NCBI GenBank assembly: GCA_015183035.1 | Contig: JACZZP010000007.1 | Span: 1,984,001 to 2,048,000, forward strand | DNA from: Meloidogyne chitwoodi | Taxonomy: Eukaryota; Nematoda; Chromadorea; Rhabditida; Meloidogynidae | Direction of reading: 5' to 3' | Length of the DNA stretch: 64,000 nucleotides | Part shown: positions 53,447-64,000 of the stretch, piece by piece | Numbering within the stretch: position 1 is the stretch's first letter | How the letters are laid out: each line of letters starts with the position of its first letter | Position numbers and translations under genes: made by a program | The notes under the pieces: generated by a model | Seen by the model: the letters and a program-made list of their open reading frames with translations, nothing else | Databases searched by the model: none | What the model was told of the DNA's origin: nothing

Positions 53447-55960
53447 CTAAGTTCCACCAGCTACACTGTCATAACTTGCCCTGAAGAGTTTCTTATGTAA
53501 TTCAAACTAAAAAATATTTTAAAAATTAATTATAATTAAATTATAACCTTCCAAACAACACCGCTCAACAAAATGAGCAAAATAAGTAAAACAAAAACAG
53601 AAATTAACCTATAAAAAAATATTTAAATATTCAAACTTAAAAATAATTAGTAGCCTACGTGCTATTTGTAGATTCATTTAATTCTGGTCCAAATGTTGGC
53701 TAAAAAATATAAAAGTTAAATCAGAAATTTAATGTATTTTATAGTGTATTCAAAATCAGAATTTTAATTATTATAGTTGTGATTTCTATGTAAAATCAGA
53801 ATTTAATAAAAATAGAAAAATCAGAATTTAAAAAATACAAAAATCAGAATTTTATTTTTTAAATGAGAATTTGGTAATTCTGGTAAAATCAGAATAATAA
53901 ATTTTGTATTTCACTCAACTCCCATCAGAAATACAAAATTCTGAACTTTAAAAAAAGAATTGATAATATTCTGATAAATCAGAATATTATATAAGTTCTG
54001 GTTAAACAAACTTAAAAATACAAAAAAAAATAAAAAAAAATCAGAATTAATCAAAACATTCAAATCTTTTACCTTTTCAATTATATAATGCTGTGTTTTC
54101 TCCTCTTTTTCTTCTTCCTTAAATTCGTTCTCTCCCTTCTCTTTTTCATTTTTTTCTTCCTCCTCTTCCCAATCTTTTTCATTCATTAAATCTTCATTCT
54201 CTTCATCTTCCTCTTCTTCAGAAATTTTTTCTTCACTAGATCTGGAATGACTTTTTGTTTTTTTCTTTCCTTTGCTGCGTGACTTATGTCTAGAAACCGC
54301 TTCTTTATCATCAGTCTAAATATTTAAAATATTTTTTATTTAAAATCTAATTCAAATCATAATTAAATAAAATAATAATTTAATAAAATAAAAACGAAAA
54401 TTACTTTAAACCGGGCTTCGACATCTAAATTTTCTGAAAAGAAGCTTGCAAAACCAATAGGATTTAATTCTTCTGGCAGCAGTGCTTTATCATCAAATGA
54501 AGCACAACCAGTCTATAAATTTTAAAATAAAATTATCTTGATAATTTAACCGTAAGATAGTTTGTCATGTGACCCATTTTTGAACGAATTTTCACTTTAA
54601 AACAAAATTCTCCAGTACAATTAACATTATTTTTGCTGATCATTTTTTGACCCATTACTTCCACATGTACAGTTGCTTCACATTTTGTATTTTCAGGCGC
54701 ACGTATTTTTGGCTTTTTCTAAAAAAATAATTTTTAATGTTTTTAAGAGATATTTTAAATACTGAATTGCAATTATTTCCTTCACATGCACAAGATTCTG
54801 TATATAAAAGATCGTCGGGTACTTTTGCTACTGTGTGATGCATTGCACCAGTAATGGGCTATTTAATTAAAATTTTATAAAATTATTTTTAAATTTAAAA
54901 ATTACAGGCATAGCACACGCTCCAGCGCTTCTCCTTTCAATTAGCGGAACAGAAGCATTAACGCAACCCTGTTCTATATCTTTTGTTTTATGATTGATCA
55001 CATAAGTACAGAGCTCTCCAACACATTTTTTTGCGTCTCTGCAGTGGGCCCCTTTACAAATACAAGTATACCTTAATAAAATTTAAAATCAGAATTTTAT
55101 ACACTTAAAATATTAAGTTTACAAAATCAGAATTTTATACGCTCAAAATATTAATTTGCAAAATCAGAATTTTATAAACTTAAAATATTAAGTTTACAAC
55201 ATCAGAATTTTTTTGTTAAACATAATTGTTAATGTATTTTTTATATAAATTCGATAACCTACAATTGCACTTTTTCTGTTTCTAGTCTTTCAGCTATACT
55301 GATTTTATTGCAATAGTCGCGATTATCACAGAAACAAGTGAATGGTTTGTCTGACATAAACTTTAAAAAAATAAAATTTATATTATTTTAAATTTTTTAT
55401 TAAATAATTTAATTTCAATATATTCTAACAAATAATTTTTTAAAATAACTTGCCTCATCTTCTTCCATTGAGTTTCCATCTTTAATTACTTCACAATGTG
55501 AACGCAAATCTTTTCTTATCATTTTACCACTTAGGCAACCTTTTACGATCACAGGCTCTCCCCAAACCATTGTTCCCCAGCGAGGAGCATAACGAGACTA
55601 AAAATAAAGAAAATCTAAAGTTTAGGATATTTTTTTAGTTAAAATTTTAAATAAGAAATTTTGTGAATTTAGGTTCATTTTTGTTAATATGAAAATCAGA
55701 AATTTATAAATATTATAATTTTATAAACTTAAAAAACAGAATTTCATATTTCCCAAACACTCACTCACAATCATACAATAGTCGCCTGTACATTTTGAGC
55801 CCATACAATCCCTGCCGACGCAGTCATAGCACTTTACTGCTAAGTTAGTTGGTATTAAATGCAAAAATAATAAAATTGGAATAAATTGAAATAATGAGTC
55901 AAATAAATAGTAAAAAAATTTAAAATGATGAGAATTATTGTAAATAATAATTGATGGCAT
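53447..55960 (-). CDS. Type I membrane protein with two nematode ET modules, 11 exons
   Basis: Exons: 55960-55769, 55597-55454, 55360-55263, 55071-54906, 54858-54763, 54718-54551, 54512-54405, 54315-54073, 53699-53659, 53608-53548, 53506-53447; about 458 aa, phases consistent. A long hydrophobic N-terminal signal is followed by a first ET-type module (VKCYDCVGRDCMGSKCTGDY ... CFCDNRDYCN, about 44-135). A second follows (CICKGAHC...CVGELCTY ... CACEGNNCN, about 147-230). ET modules are nematode-specific extracellular Cys-rich domains of the Ly-6/three-finger kind. Then comes a Cys-containing segment (CEATVHVEV...CTGEFC), a Lys/Glu-rich stalk (about 325-405), a membrane span (LISVFVLLILLILLSGVVW, about 419-439) and a 20-residue tail. 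The intron after 55454 begins GC, not GT. It resembles a cell-surface receptor or adhesion protein; ligand unknown. Confidence 0.8.
53730..54060. repeat. AAAATCAGAATTTT repeat in an ET-gene intron
   Basis: Repeated AATCAGAATT words, the reverse complement of the ITPK intron repeat. Further blocks at 55080-55220 and 56580-56720. Orientation follows gene direction (TTCTGATTTT in the sense strand of both genes). Confidence 0.6.
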
Positions 55961-57095
55961 TATAAAATAGAGGAGTCTCTAAATTATGAATTATAAAATA
56001 TTTTTTATATTTTAACGTTTAAAAAAATTTTAAATTTTAGAGTTCCTATCATTTTGCTTTTTGGCATCTCAATGGGGAACCTTTCCTTGGATAAAAATAA
56101 ATGACTGGTATAAGCAGGCAATGGTTTTGCTTTTTTGCTTAAGTGCATATATTATTTCGTAACCGTCGAGACTGGCATGAGGACAAAAAATACGAATGTG
56201 AAACTATAAATATGTATAAAAAATGACGAACTAAGTAAATGCCATAAACCGATGTCGAGCAACCACAAAAGAAAACTTTTGACGACGATGGGTGGCGACG
56301 GCGCGAGCAGTGAAGCGTTTCCGATTGTGGGCGAAAAAGTATTAAAAATAATGTATAGAAAGGAAATTAATATTTTGAGCGGAAAAAACAATATTAAATC
56401 CTTTTAAAATTAAATTAATTATTTTGAACGTTAATTAAAAATAAGAAAGAAAAACAGAATTTCGAGTATATTTAATATTATTATAAGCTTATATCTTAAG
56501 TTTTTATAGTTCAATAATTCTGCTTTCATTAAAACTTATTAAAATAAAATAGAAAATAATCCTTTTGTAAAAAATAATAATAAAAAAAATCAGAATTTAC
56601 AATCTTAAAAAATCGGAATTTTATAAACTTAAAAAATCAGAATTTATATCTTAAAAAATCAGAATTTTATTAACATAAAAAATCAGAATTTACAATTTAA
56701 AAAATCAGCATTTTATAAACTTAAAACAAGGAATATGCTTAGAATAAATAAGCGTAAACTTAAAATAAACAGAATATTGTAACATTAATTTAACAAGAGT
56801 TATTTTTCAGAAAAAAGTCAGAATAGGAATATATCTTGAGCTCCAATGACAAGCTCAATTTGGTTTGTAAAAGTAGTTTTAGTCTGAAATGTGTATAGTA
56901 AAATACCAATATAGAATAATACTTAAATATTTTCAAAATATAAGGAGTGCCAAAAAAAGGTGAAATGGAGGGAGTGCCAAACGTAAAAAGCAAAAAATAA
57001 ATTTTTATAGATTTTTCATCTTTTCGAAGTTTCCTTTTTTGCTTTTACTAAGCGGTTGGCATTCTTGAAAGAGAAAGAGATTGCTTAACATCAAG
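55961..57095. other. Intergenic with weak coding-like and repeat pieces
   Basis: 56041-56390 is less AT-rich and holds short open frames on both strands, but none has splice support or family features. 56580-56720 is the AAAATCAGAATTTT repeat. I call no gene here. Confidence 0.35.
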
Positions 57096-57229
57096 GCATT
57101 TTACTGCTAGCTTATTTGGGTTGTTGGCAAGCCGAATGGCTAAAAAAGCTTGCTCTCTATCGACTTTGTGAAGAATATAAAAACACAAGAGTAAAGTGGA
57201 GGGAACGCGCTATTGAGAGGAAAAAATAG
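57096..57229 (+). CDS. Possible terminal coding exon, unknown protein
   Basis: After an acceptor-like CATCAAG, a frame reads ILLLAYLGCWQAEWLKKLAL, then YRLCEEYKNTRVKWRERAIERKK and stops. The composition is typical of real protein (Trp, Cys, Arg, few Asn runs), unlike the surrounding AT-rich sequence. No matching upstream exon found; weak call. Confidence 0.25.
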
Positions 57230-57965
57230 TAGCAAAAAATATAATGTTCATATTTATTATAAAAAATGGTGAGTAAATATGCATATTTTTTTATTTTTTT
57301 TTTTATTTTTAAAGTGGTTTTTAAAAAAATTATAAAATCTATCATTATTCCCGTCTTTAAAAACCAAAATAATTTTTAAAAGTTTGGTGGGAAAATTTAG
57401 AATATCTTCGAAACGGGGAATAAGGATTAAGAAAAAAATTAGGAGATTAAGGGATGAGAATTATTTTATAGTAAAAAAGCTATGGTCTTATAACAATTTA
57501 TAAACGATATTTTAAATAGTCTATAAGAAAAAAATATATATTAAATATTATATTATGAACTTTGGAGTCTAAGGATGTAGGTTTCAATTTGTACGAGTAT
57601 ATTTAATTTGTAGTGTTTATAAACAACTTTAAATAAAATACATTTACTTAAATACACGCACATTAAATACGCATTCAGGTTTTGTATTTTTCTGTTTGTT
57701 CAATATAAGCTCATAAAGAAATAAAAAATAAATACTCTGACAAGTTTGTTTGTTTAGTAAAAATTGTGTACAGTTAAGTAATCCATTTTTAATTACTATT
57801 CAAAACATAAAGAAAGGTATTTTTTAAAAATACATACAAATAAATAGGTAAGCAAAAAATGATTACGCTTAAAAATAACTCAAGATGGAATACAAATATA
57901 ATTAAGTAAACTCAAAAATTTATCATCACACATTTTAACAGAAATAGGCCAAAACTTAAGATTTT
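57230..57965. other. Intergenic, AT-rich
   Basis: No exon, structured RNA or repeat array recognised between the possible exon and the SL RNA gene. Confidence 0.4.
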
Positions 57966-58065
57966 AAGCCTCACCCAAAAGTAAAGCTATTCCAAAATTT
58001 ATCCCGAGTCGCCACTTCAACGAGGGCAAGAAGTTAATACAAACCTCAAACTTGGGTTTTTAACC
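57966..58065 (-). ncRNA. Spliced-leader (SL1-like) RNA gene
   Basis: On the minus strand a 21-nt leader GGTTAAAAACCCAAGTTTGAG ends at a splice donor G/GTTTGT. Its last 12 nt (CCCAAGTTTGAG) are identical to nematode SL1; the first part is a variant. About 45 nt downstream lies an Sm-binding site AAATTTTGGAA (57991-58001 region). Directly after it comes a perfect 8-bp stem, AGCTTTAC, loop TTTTGG, GTGAGGCT. Leader, donor, Sm site and 3' hairpin are in the order and spacing of SL RNAs, total about 100 nt. The RNA donates its leader in trans-splicing. The 5' end and the promoter element are not determined; a pseudogene cannot be excluded. Confidence 0.72.
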
Positions 58066-58527
58066 GACTTTGTTGATTAAATTAAAATAAATAAGCAGAG
58101 AGAACAAATAAATTTAAGACGTGAAATAAATTAATGTATTTTTCTGCAAATAATAACAAAATGAAGAGAAATAATATTTACTCTCTTTTACTTTATGTTT
58201 CTCTAACCCAATGTAAAAAGGAAAATATCAATATGTGAAAAATGACAAAAAGACTGATTAGCATTTTTTTAAAAATGTCCACAAATGCAAATATTTAAAA
58301 ATGTCACAAAGCTTGAATAAATTCACAAAGATCTAAGACTAGCAATAATGATGAGATTAACAATAAATTTAATTTTTTAAAACAAATTTATTATCTATTC
58401 GCAATTAAATTTTAAATATTGAAAATGAAAAATGTATGGGGTAATTTTGCGTCTTTATTTATCATATTCTTTGCCTCAAAAAAAAAAAGAAAAGATCATA
58501 GGATGAGAACTTCAAAAAAGGGAATAT
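58066..58527. other. Intergenic between the SL RNA and the hnRNP U-like gene
   Basis: The SL RNA promoter should be within the first 100 bp (minus-strand upstream). I see no known proximal sequence element consensus. The rest is AT-rich 3' sequence of the next gene. Confidence 0.4.
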
Positions 58528-61500
58528 TTAAACGCCAATCCTTGTTACACCAACAAAATTGGAATGATCAGAAATAATTGATTGAGGTGGACCTCGATAG
58601 CGGTTGAATCGCTGTTGTTGTTGACGAACCCACGGTTGGCCTTCCTCATTGTAACGAGCAACCTTAAAAACAAGAACTTTTTTTCTAAAATTTTAAAAAA
58701 ATTCTTAATTTAATTAACCTGTTCAATAGCCTCGTTAAGACGTTCAATGGGTGGCTCAATAAATATTACATCTTCAATGGGCTCCAAATCAGTTGAAGGA
58801 ATTGAAAAATTTCCTATAATTTATTAAGTAAAACAGAAAAAAATTAAAGTTAAGAAAACCTTTCATTTCAAGCATTGCCTCTGCAGGCATTTGCCCTACT
58901 CCACCTTGTTCCCTTGCTTGTCTAATTAAACGTCTCTCATGTTCTGCCTCACTGGGAATGATAACTACACATTTACGTTGAAAATCCTAATAAAATAATG
59001 AAAATATGTTTCAAAAAAATTTCAAAAGTACTTGAAATTGAGTTAATTTCCGCTTTCTTGCGTCTCGTGTCACATTTGTTTGATCTAAAATATAATTATG
59101 TCTTCTACGACAAGCCATTTGTAATGAGCGATTTAGTGCTTTTGCTGTTAATCCCATAACCATATCCCATCGGCCCTCATGTACTCTTTGCCTAGGCACA
59201 CCATTAACAGCCATTGCCTTAAAAAAATATAATTTTAAATTTATTAAATAATAAACCTGTAAAATAGAATCATTGTTAAGAGGAACCCAATCTTCTTCTG
59301 GATGTTCTTTTAAATATTGACGAACCCAACTAGTCTTACCAACACCAGAAAGTCCAACCATAGCAATTATAGTGCAATGAGCCTACAAATTATTAATAGA
59401 ACAATTTGTTAATAAAAAAATATACTTTGTCAGAGATTGGACGTCTACTTGGAGATAACATTCGTAAATCAATTTTTCCTATCCATTTTGTTCCTTCTGG
59501 AACTTCATCTGGAGGTAAACTAAAAATAAATAAAGTTATTTTAAAATTAAAAAAAAAATGTACCCCCAATGATTCTGTTCTTCATCTATTTCTGACGGTT
59601 TATCATTTGTATTAATAGGAGCTGGAGGTTGATCAGGTAATTCATTTCCAAAATAGACATAAACTTTGCAATTTTTTGTTGCAATATGAGGAAAAAAGAC
59701 ATCACCAGTTTGAAATTGAATATCAGTAAATGCTGGTCCCAAATTTTGAGAATTTTTGAAGAATCGAATTTCACCACAATTTATATCCTTATAAAATATT
59801 TAATTTTTTCAAAATTATTTATATACCAAAACAGCAGTAATTACATCTCCTATACCAAAAGGTTCACCATAGTCCAAAAAGACATTTCCAGTTGCCTTAT
59901 TTGCCATTGAATTAAATGCAAATGAATATGAAGATTCTCCAAGCTTAAAATAAAATGTTAAATTAAAATTTAGTTTATTATATAAAAATATTTAATAAAT
60001 CAAAAATTTAAATTAACCATATTAGAAGTCCCCAAACGTGACCAACCCAATCGAATATCATGAGCATCTGGTTCCTCAAATGGCAAATGTTTCAGTGAAA
60101 GAAGTTCAGCAATCTATTTAAAATTAAAACAAATAGAAAAAAATAAATTAAACAGTTATATACCTTTACTTGAAAAGCTAATGGAGGCATATCATCTCTC
60201 TGTTCAGGGACAAAAATTCCGTAATTTGCTTTGACACCTCCCCACATTAAAGCAAAACCATCAGCATTATCTGGATCAATTAACCAGTTATTACTTGAAG
60301 AAGCCTTCATATTTAAATCAGAATTATCTTTAAAAATAGAAAAATATTTGTTAAAAAATATGAAAAAATAATACAAAAATCAAGCTCGATTTGTTCTTCA
60401 TTTGGCAGAGGTTCCTCTTCTATTATTAATTCTTGTTCTTTATTTTTATCCTTTGTTCGAAGGGGAAGACCTGCTGCAATTTCGAATAAATCATCGTCCA
60501 TATCATCAGGGACCTAAAATATATATTTTGAGAAATCATAAAGCTAAACAAAAGTAATCAGACCGGTTCACCATGAAACTGTTCTGGATCTGGAAGTTGA
60601 CGATATTCCTCTTCTTCTTCTTCTATTTTTAATTCTTCAGCACTAAGAGGAACCTGCTCATAATGTGCACGTGGCTCAGTTTCAGAATTATCGTCAAAAC
60701 CTTTAATTGAAAGTTTATACCATTTACAATAAAAAACTGAAAATAATAAAACCAAATTTTCTCCGCAAAACATCAGAAGCTTTATGTAGTAGTGCTTTTG
60801 GATCTTTTAATAATTGACTGAACTCATCTACAATAACATCATCTTCTTCATCTTCAACACTCTGCTCTTCATTTTCTTCTATCATTTCATCCTCATTTGA
60901 CTATAAAAATAAACGAATTAATTTTACAACTTATCGATAATTTTTCGCTAACGATAATACCGAAATTATCGTTACCGGAAAATAGCATTTGAATTATACT
61001 AATCATAATCATCTTAAATATTAGTAACCTCATCGCTAGACAATTCACCATCATCATCTATTTCTAAATTATTGGAATTCTCATCAGAAATAATTCCCTC
61101 ATCATTCTCTCTTCTAGCATTAGTTTCGTCATTCACTTCACAATTAAGTTCAGACTAAATTTTAAATGTTAATACACAAAATAAAAGCATTTAAAACCGG
61201 TTGTATTGTCATTGGAAGAGGTTGAGGGACATCTGACCTAAATGAAGAAGAAAGTGACAAACAACTGTCAGTAATTGAAGGTAATGAAGACGATAAATTT
61301 GAAGGAAAAATGATGTCTGATGATATGGATAAAACAATATCATGATCTTCAACATTCTTCAAAAGTTGGAAATATTTAAGTAAATTTAATCTATTAAAAA
61401 TACCTTTGATACTGACTCAATCAATTCGGAAATAACTGTTGAAATTACTTCTGTATCAGATTTAGAACAAGAGGAATCAGCAAAATTTTGATGTATATGT

Positions 61501-63488
61501 AATTTTTTGCGGCTAGTATTAGGCGATTTAATATTTTTTAATTTCATAACCATTCTTGGAGGAGGTGGCGGTGGTGGAGGAAGAAATGATGAAATTGTTG
61601 TTGTTGTTGTAGGCTAAAAATATTTTAAAAACAAAAAAACAAGATATAATTCTCACACGTAGTGCAAGTGGCGGTGGGGGAGGTGGAGTATCCGGCCCAA
61701 TTAAAGAAAGTCCAAGCGGATCTCGACGGTCAACGATTAATGGTCGAGAGAAATGGCCACCTTTATCAACCTTAAATTTAATATTTATTTAATTCCTTTC
61801 GTCTATTATATTACTAATCACATAAATATGACCAATCCTATTTTAATAAAAATCTTACATTCGTTGATTGTATCTTAGGAGGTGGTGGTGGAGGTGATGG
61901 AAGAGGAAAATGTGGTAATTTGAAATTCACATGACGGGGAGAATTCACTTTAAAGTATTAAAAAATAACGACTAATTAATATTAAAAAACCTGAGGTTTC
62001 GAAAATAGGAGACTTATTAATAGTTTGATGTCTAGAATTTTCAGAATAAGTAATTAAAGTAGCTGAGGTCGAAAGTGGTGTTTGAGATGGCTGTACTGTT
62101 CCAACAGCCCCAGTAGATAACCCACTAACTTGGTTCATTCGCTGTTTACGTTTTCTCAATTCTAATTCCAGTAATTCATTAACTTCATCATCATCAGTAG
62201 AATTTTCGTTAGTTGATTCTGTAAATGATTTTCCCATTCCCAATGTAGCTGTTCGTCGAGTAAATAATTGTTCTTGTTTATCCAAAATTGAATCAAGAAT
62301 ATCAAATCCGGCAGATGAATTAACAACTTAAAAATGAGAATAAAAAATAATTAAAAATAAAACCTTTTTGATTTGAAATTGGTTCAGAAATTGTAGGTTT
62401 TGATGTGGATTTTAATTTATTAAAAACATCTTCTCCAGAAGCTAGTGTTGCTCTTCGTTTTTCAATTGGTTCAGGACACTAAAATATAAATTTATTTCTG
62501 AATCAAAATTTGTAAAATCAATGAGAACAAACTTTCTTTTGAATCTTTCGTTGTTCCTTAATAAATTGTTTTTTCTTCTTCAAAGGACTCTCACTACGCT
62601 TTTTGTCAATTTTTTCTATCGAATTTTCTGATGTAATGATTTCTTGATGTTGTTTTTCCTTCTCTAAATGAATCTCAACACGTTTTTTATCAACTTTTTC
62701 TATTGAATTTTCTGATGTAGTAACTACTTTAGGTTGTTTTTTCTTCTCCGAATGAATCTTACGTTTTTTGTCAATTTTTTCTATCAAATTCTCCGATGTA
62801 GTGACTAATTGAGGTTGTTTTTTCTCCAAATGAATATCACTACATTTTTTGTCAATTTTTTCTATAGACTTTTCTGGTGTAGTAACTATTTGAGGTATAA
62901 CTTCATTTATAATTGGAGGTTCAGGCGCTTTTGGAATTATTGTTAAAAGCGAAGCAATTGAAGGCTTCTCCTTTGCCCAATTGAATTTAAAAGGAGGAAG
63001 AGCTAAAGATTCTGTGACAGGTAATTTATTCAAATCAGGCTGAGGGCGTTCAGTATTCTCGATGTCGAGTATATCATCAACAGGCTGTTGATAATAGAAA
63101 TGAGAATATGTATAAAAAAAAGTGTTTAATTCGAACCTTTCGTTTGTATCCTCTTTTAGTTTTCTTTGGTGATTCAATATCAATACGAGAAACCAAAAGA
63201 GGTGATGGATCATAGACTTGACGACCACCCTCTGCAAGACGCACATGATCTTCAAGGCGCATAGCTAGATCATCTTTATTTCCTCGAATATCCAATCCTA
63301 ATAATTATTAATTAAAACTAAATATTTATAAGTTGATTAAAAAAATCTTACAATAACGGAAAACTTTTTAAGTAACCTCTATTCTGTAGCTCATCTTTCA
63401 AACGTTGTAAAGGTAGCAAAGAAATCATAGCAGGATTTAGCGGACCTCCTGAAACACCAGCAGAACGTCTGGTTCGAACCTCCATCAT
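58528..63488 (-). CDS. hnRNP U-like protein (SAP, SPRY, P-loop kinase-like), 23 exons
   Basis: Nuclear RNA/chromatin-binding protein family (scaffold attachment factor A). Exons run from 63488-63377 down to 58662-58528, summing to 3762 nt (about 1253 aa) with every phase agreeing. N-terminus: SAP DNA-binding helix pair (LLPLQRLKDELQNRG then LDIRGNKDDLAMRLEDHV, about 25-62). Then come four imperfect SIEKIDKKR/EIHLEKKKQ repeats, proline-rich exons and long acidic stretches (about 100-800). The SPRY domain (about 800-1000) has DADGFALMWGGVKANYG, LGWSRLGTS and FAFNSMANKATGNV. The kinase-like domain has Walker A GLSGVGKTS (about 1041-1049), then NYILDQTNVTRDARKRK and the family signature MLEMKGNFSIP. 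It is longer than vertebrate hnRNP U because of the low-complexity middle. The RGG C-terminus of the family is reduced to a Gln/Arg-rich end. An intron at 60752-60701 is only 52 bp. Confidence 0.88.
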
Positions 63489-63872
63489 CAAATTTTAATG
63501 TAAATTCTTGAAATAATTACGAAAAATTAAAACAAGGAACAAAACTGTTTTTGTTTAATGTATTTCATGTTTTTTAAAAAAGACAATTTTGTATGGCACC
63601 AAAATGGTTAGTGACAAACTGTTAAACGACAAAATGGTCAGACAAATCTGGAAAGTTGGTCACGACAAAATGGTCAGTGACACAATGGAAAGAAATGACA
63701 AGTGGTAGAGACATTGAACTGTGTCTCGTCCTTCGCTCAATGAGATAGACCAGAAGCTCTGTCGACTTCCACGATTGCGATTATTGAAGATTTGATCTGT
63801 AGATAGGTGCTGGTAGAAAGGCGTTCACGATTCGTTTTTTTATAGTAAAATTTTTTTCTCACTGTTTAAGAG

Positions 63873-63880
63873 TATAAAAA
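63873..63880 (+). promoter_or_regulatory. TATA box of the last gene
   Basis: TATAAAAA 86 bp upstream of the ATG at 63959, followed by a pyrimidine-rich CTTCAGTTTTTTCAG stretch that may mark the start site. Spacing is that of a TATA-driven gene or an LTR promoter. Confidence 0.4.
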
Positions 63881-63958
63881 CTTCAGTTTTTTCAGTTTAA
63901 TCAATCAAATTCGACAACTTAAATTCTACTAAACAACAGTCAACCTTAATTCATCGCA

Positions 63959-64000
63959 ATGACTTCAAATTCAGTCAACTCGGAAGCCAGCATTACAACG
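63959..64000 (+). CDS. Start of a coding region cut by the window end
   Basis: ATG in a good context (TCGCAATGAC) opens 14 codons, MTSNSVNSEASITT, to the last base of the window. A more GC-rich leader (63690-63958) with a TATA box precedes it. It may be a host gene or the Gag start of another LTR element; 42 bases cannot decide. Confidence 0.35.
   Translation, partial: MTSNSVNSEASITT

Noticed and set aside
53911..54186. 91-codon acidic protein as an independent gene
   Set aside because: Its first part is exon 8 of the ET gene; the rest is intron read-through in the AAAATCAGAATTTT repeat.
56152..56391. 79-codon hydrophobic minus-strand frame
   Set aside because: It has no splice sites in frame, no family features, and equally open frames on the other strand.
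60737..60752. A 16-nt intron ending at TTTTCAG in the hnRNP U-like gene
   Set aside because: It is too short to splice; the acceptor at 60701 gives a 52-bp intron in the same frame.

Overview
This is a very AT-rich nematode nuclear sequence. The evidence is many short introns (about 45-100 bp) with GT/AG or occasional GC/AG borders, an SL1-like spliced-leader RNA gene, a nematode ET-module receptor-like gene, and a BEL/Pao retroelement with a phlebovirus-type glycoprotein. A plant-parasitic tylenchid such as a root-knot nematode is my guess from composition and gene style; it is not proven. Exons were assembled by eye from open frames, splice borders and phase; borders may be off by a base or two.

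Layout: (1) 42-5783, minus: an 8-exon gene for a secreted, membrane-anchored Lys/Asn-rich helical protein. (2) 5.8-11.3 kb: duplicated flank and nested DNA transposons, including a Merlin-like element that contains 39 perfect copies of a 15-mer. (3) 11306-23589: a full-length BEL/Pao element on the minus strand with LTRs identical by eye, a 5-bp target duplication and one 3478-codon frame (Gag, protease, RT, RNase H, integrase, Env, plus a long unexplained 3' part). (4) 23929-27544, minus: a 6-exon paralogue of the first gene. (5) 27.5-29.6 kb: second copy of the duplicated 5' flank, carrying another Merlin-like insertion. (6) 29.7-38.1 kb: four small secreted Cys-rich genes (two minus, two plus) sharing a TATA-containing promoter block, with MULE-like elements and fold-back repeats between them; a fifth relative lies at 51.6-52.2 kb. 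(7) 40386-48345, plus: inositol-trisphosphate 3-kinase with two alternative 5' ends. (8) 49-51 kb: small unknown genes. (9) 53447-55960, minus: ET-module type I membrane protein. (10) 57966-58065, minus: SL RNA. (11) 58528-63488, minus: 23-exon hnRNP U-like gene (SAP, SPRY, P-loop kinase-like). (12) 63959-64000, plus: start of a further gene cut by the window end.

The ITPK and hnRNP U genes are conserved housekeeping or signalling genes. The left half is accessory: two duplicated lineage-specific genes, a family of small secreted proteins that might be effectors or toxin-like peptides, and dense young transposons. Most notable are the SL RNA variant, the two-paralogue gene family, the Cys-rich family with its shared promoter, and the BEL/Pao element whose single frame runs through Env into a large unknown 3' region.
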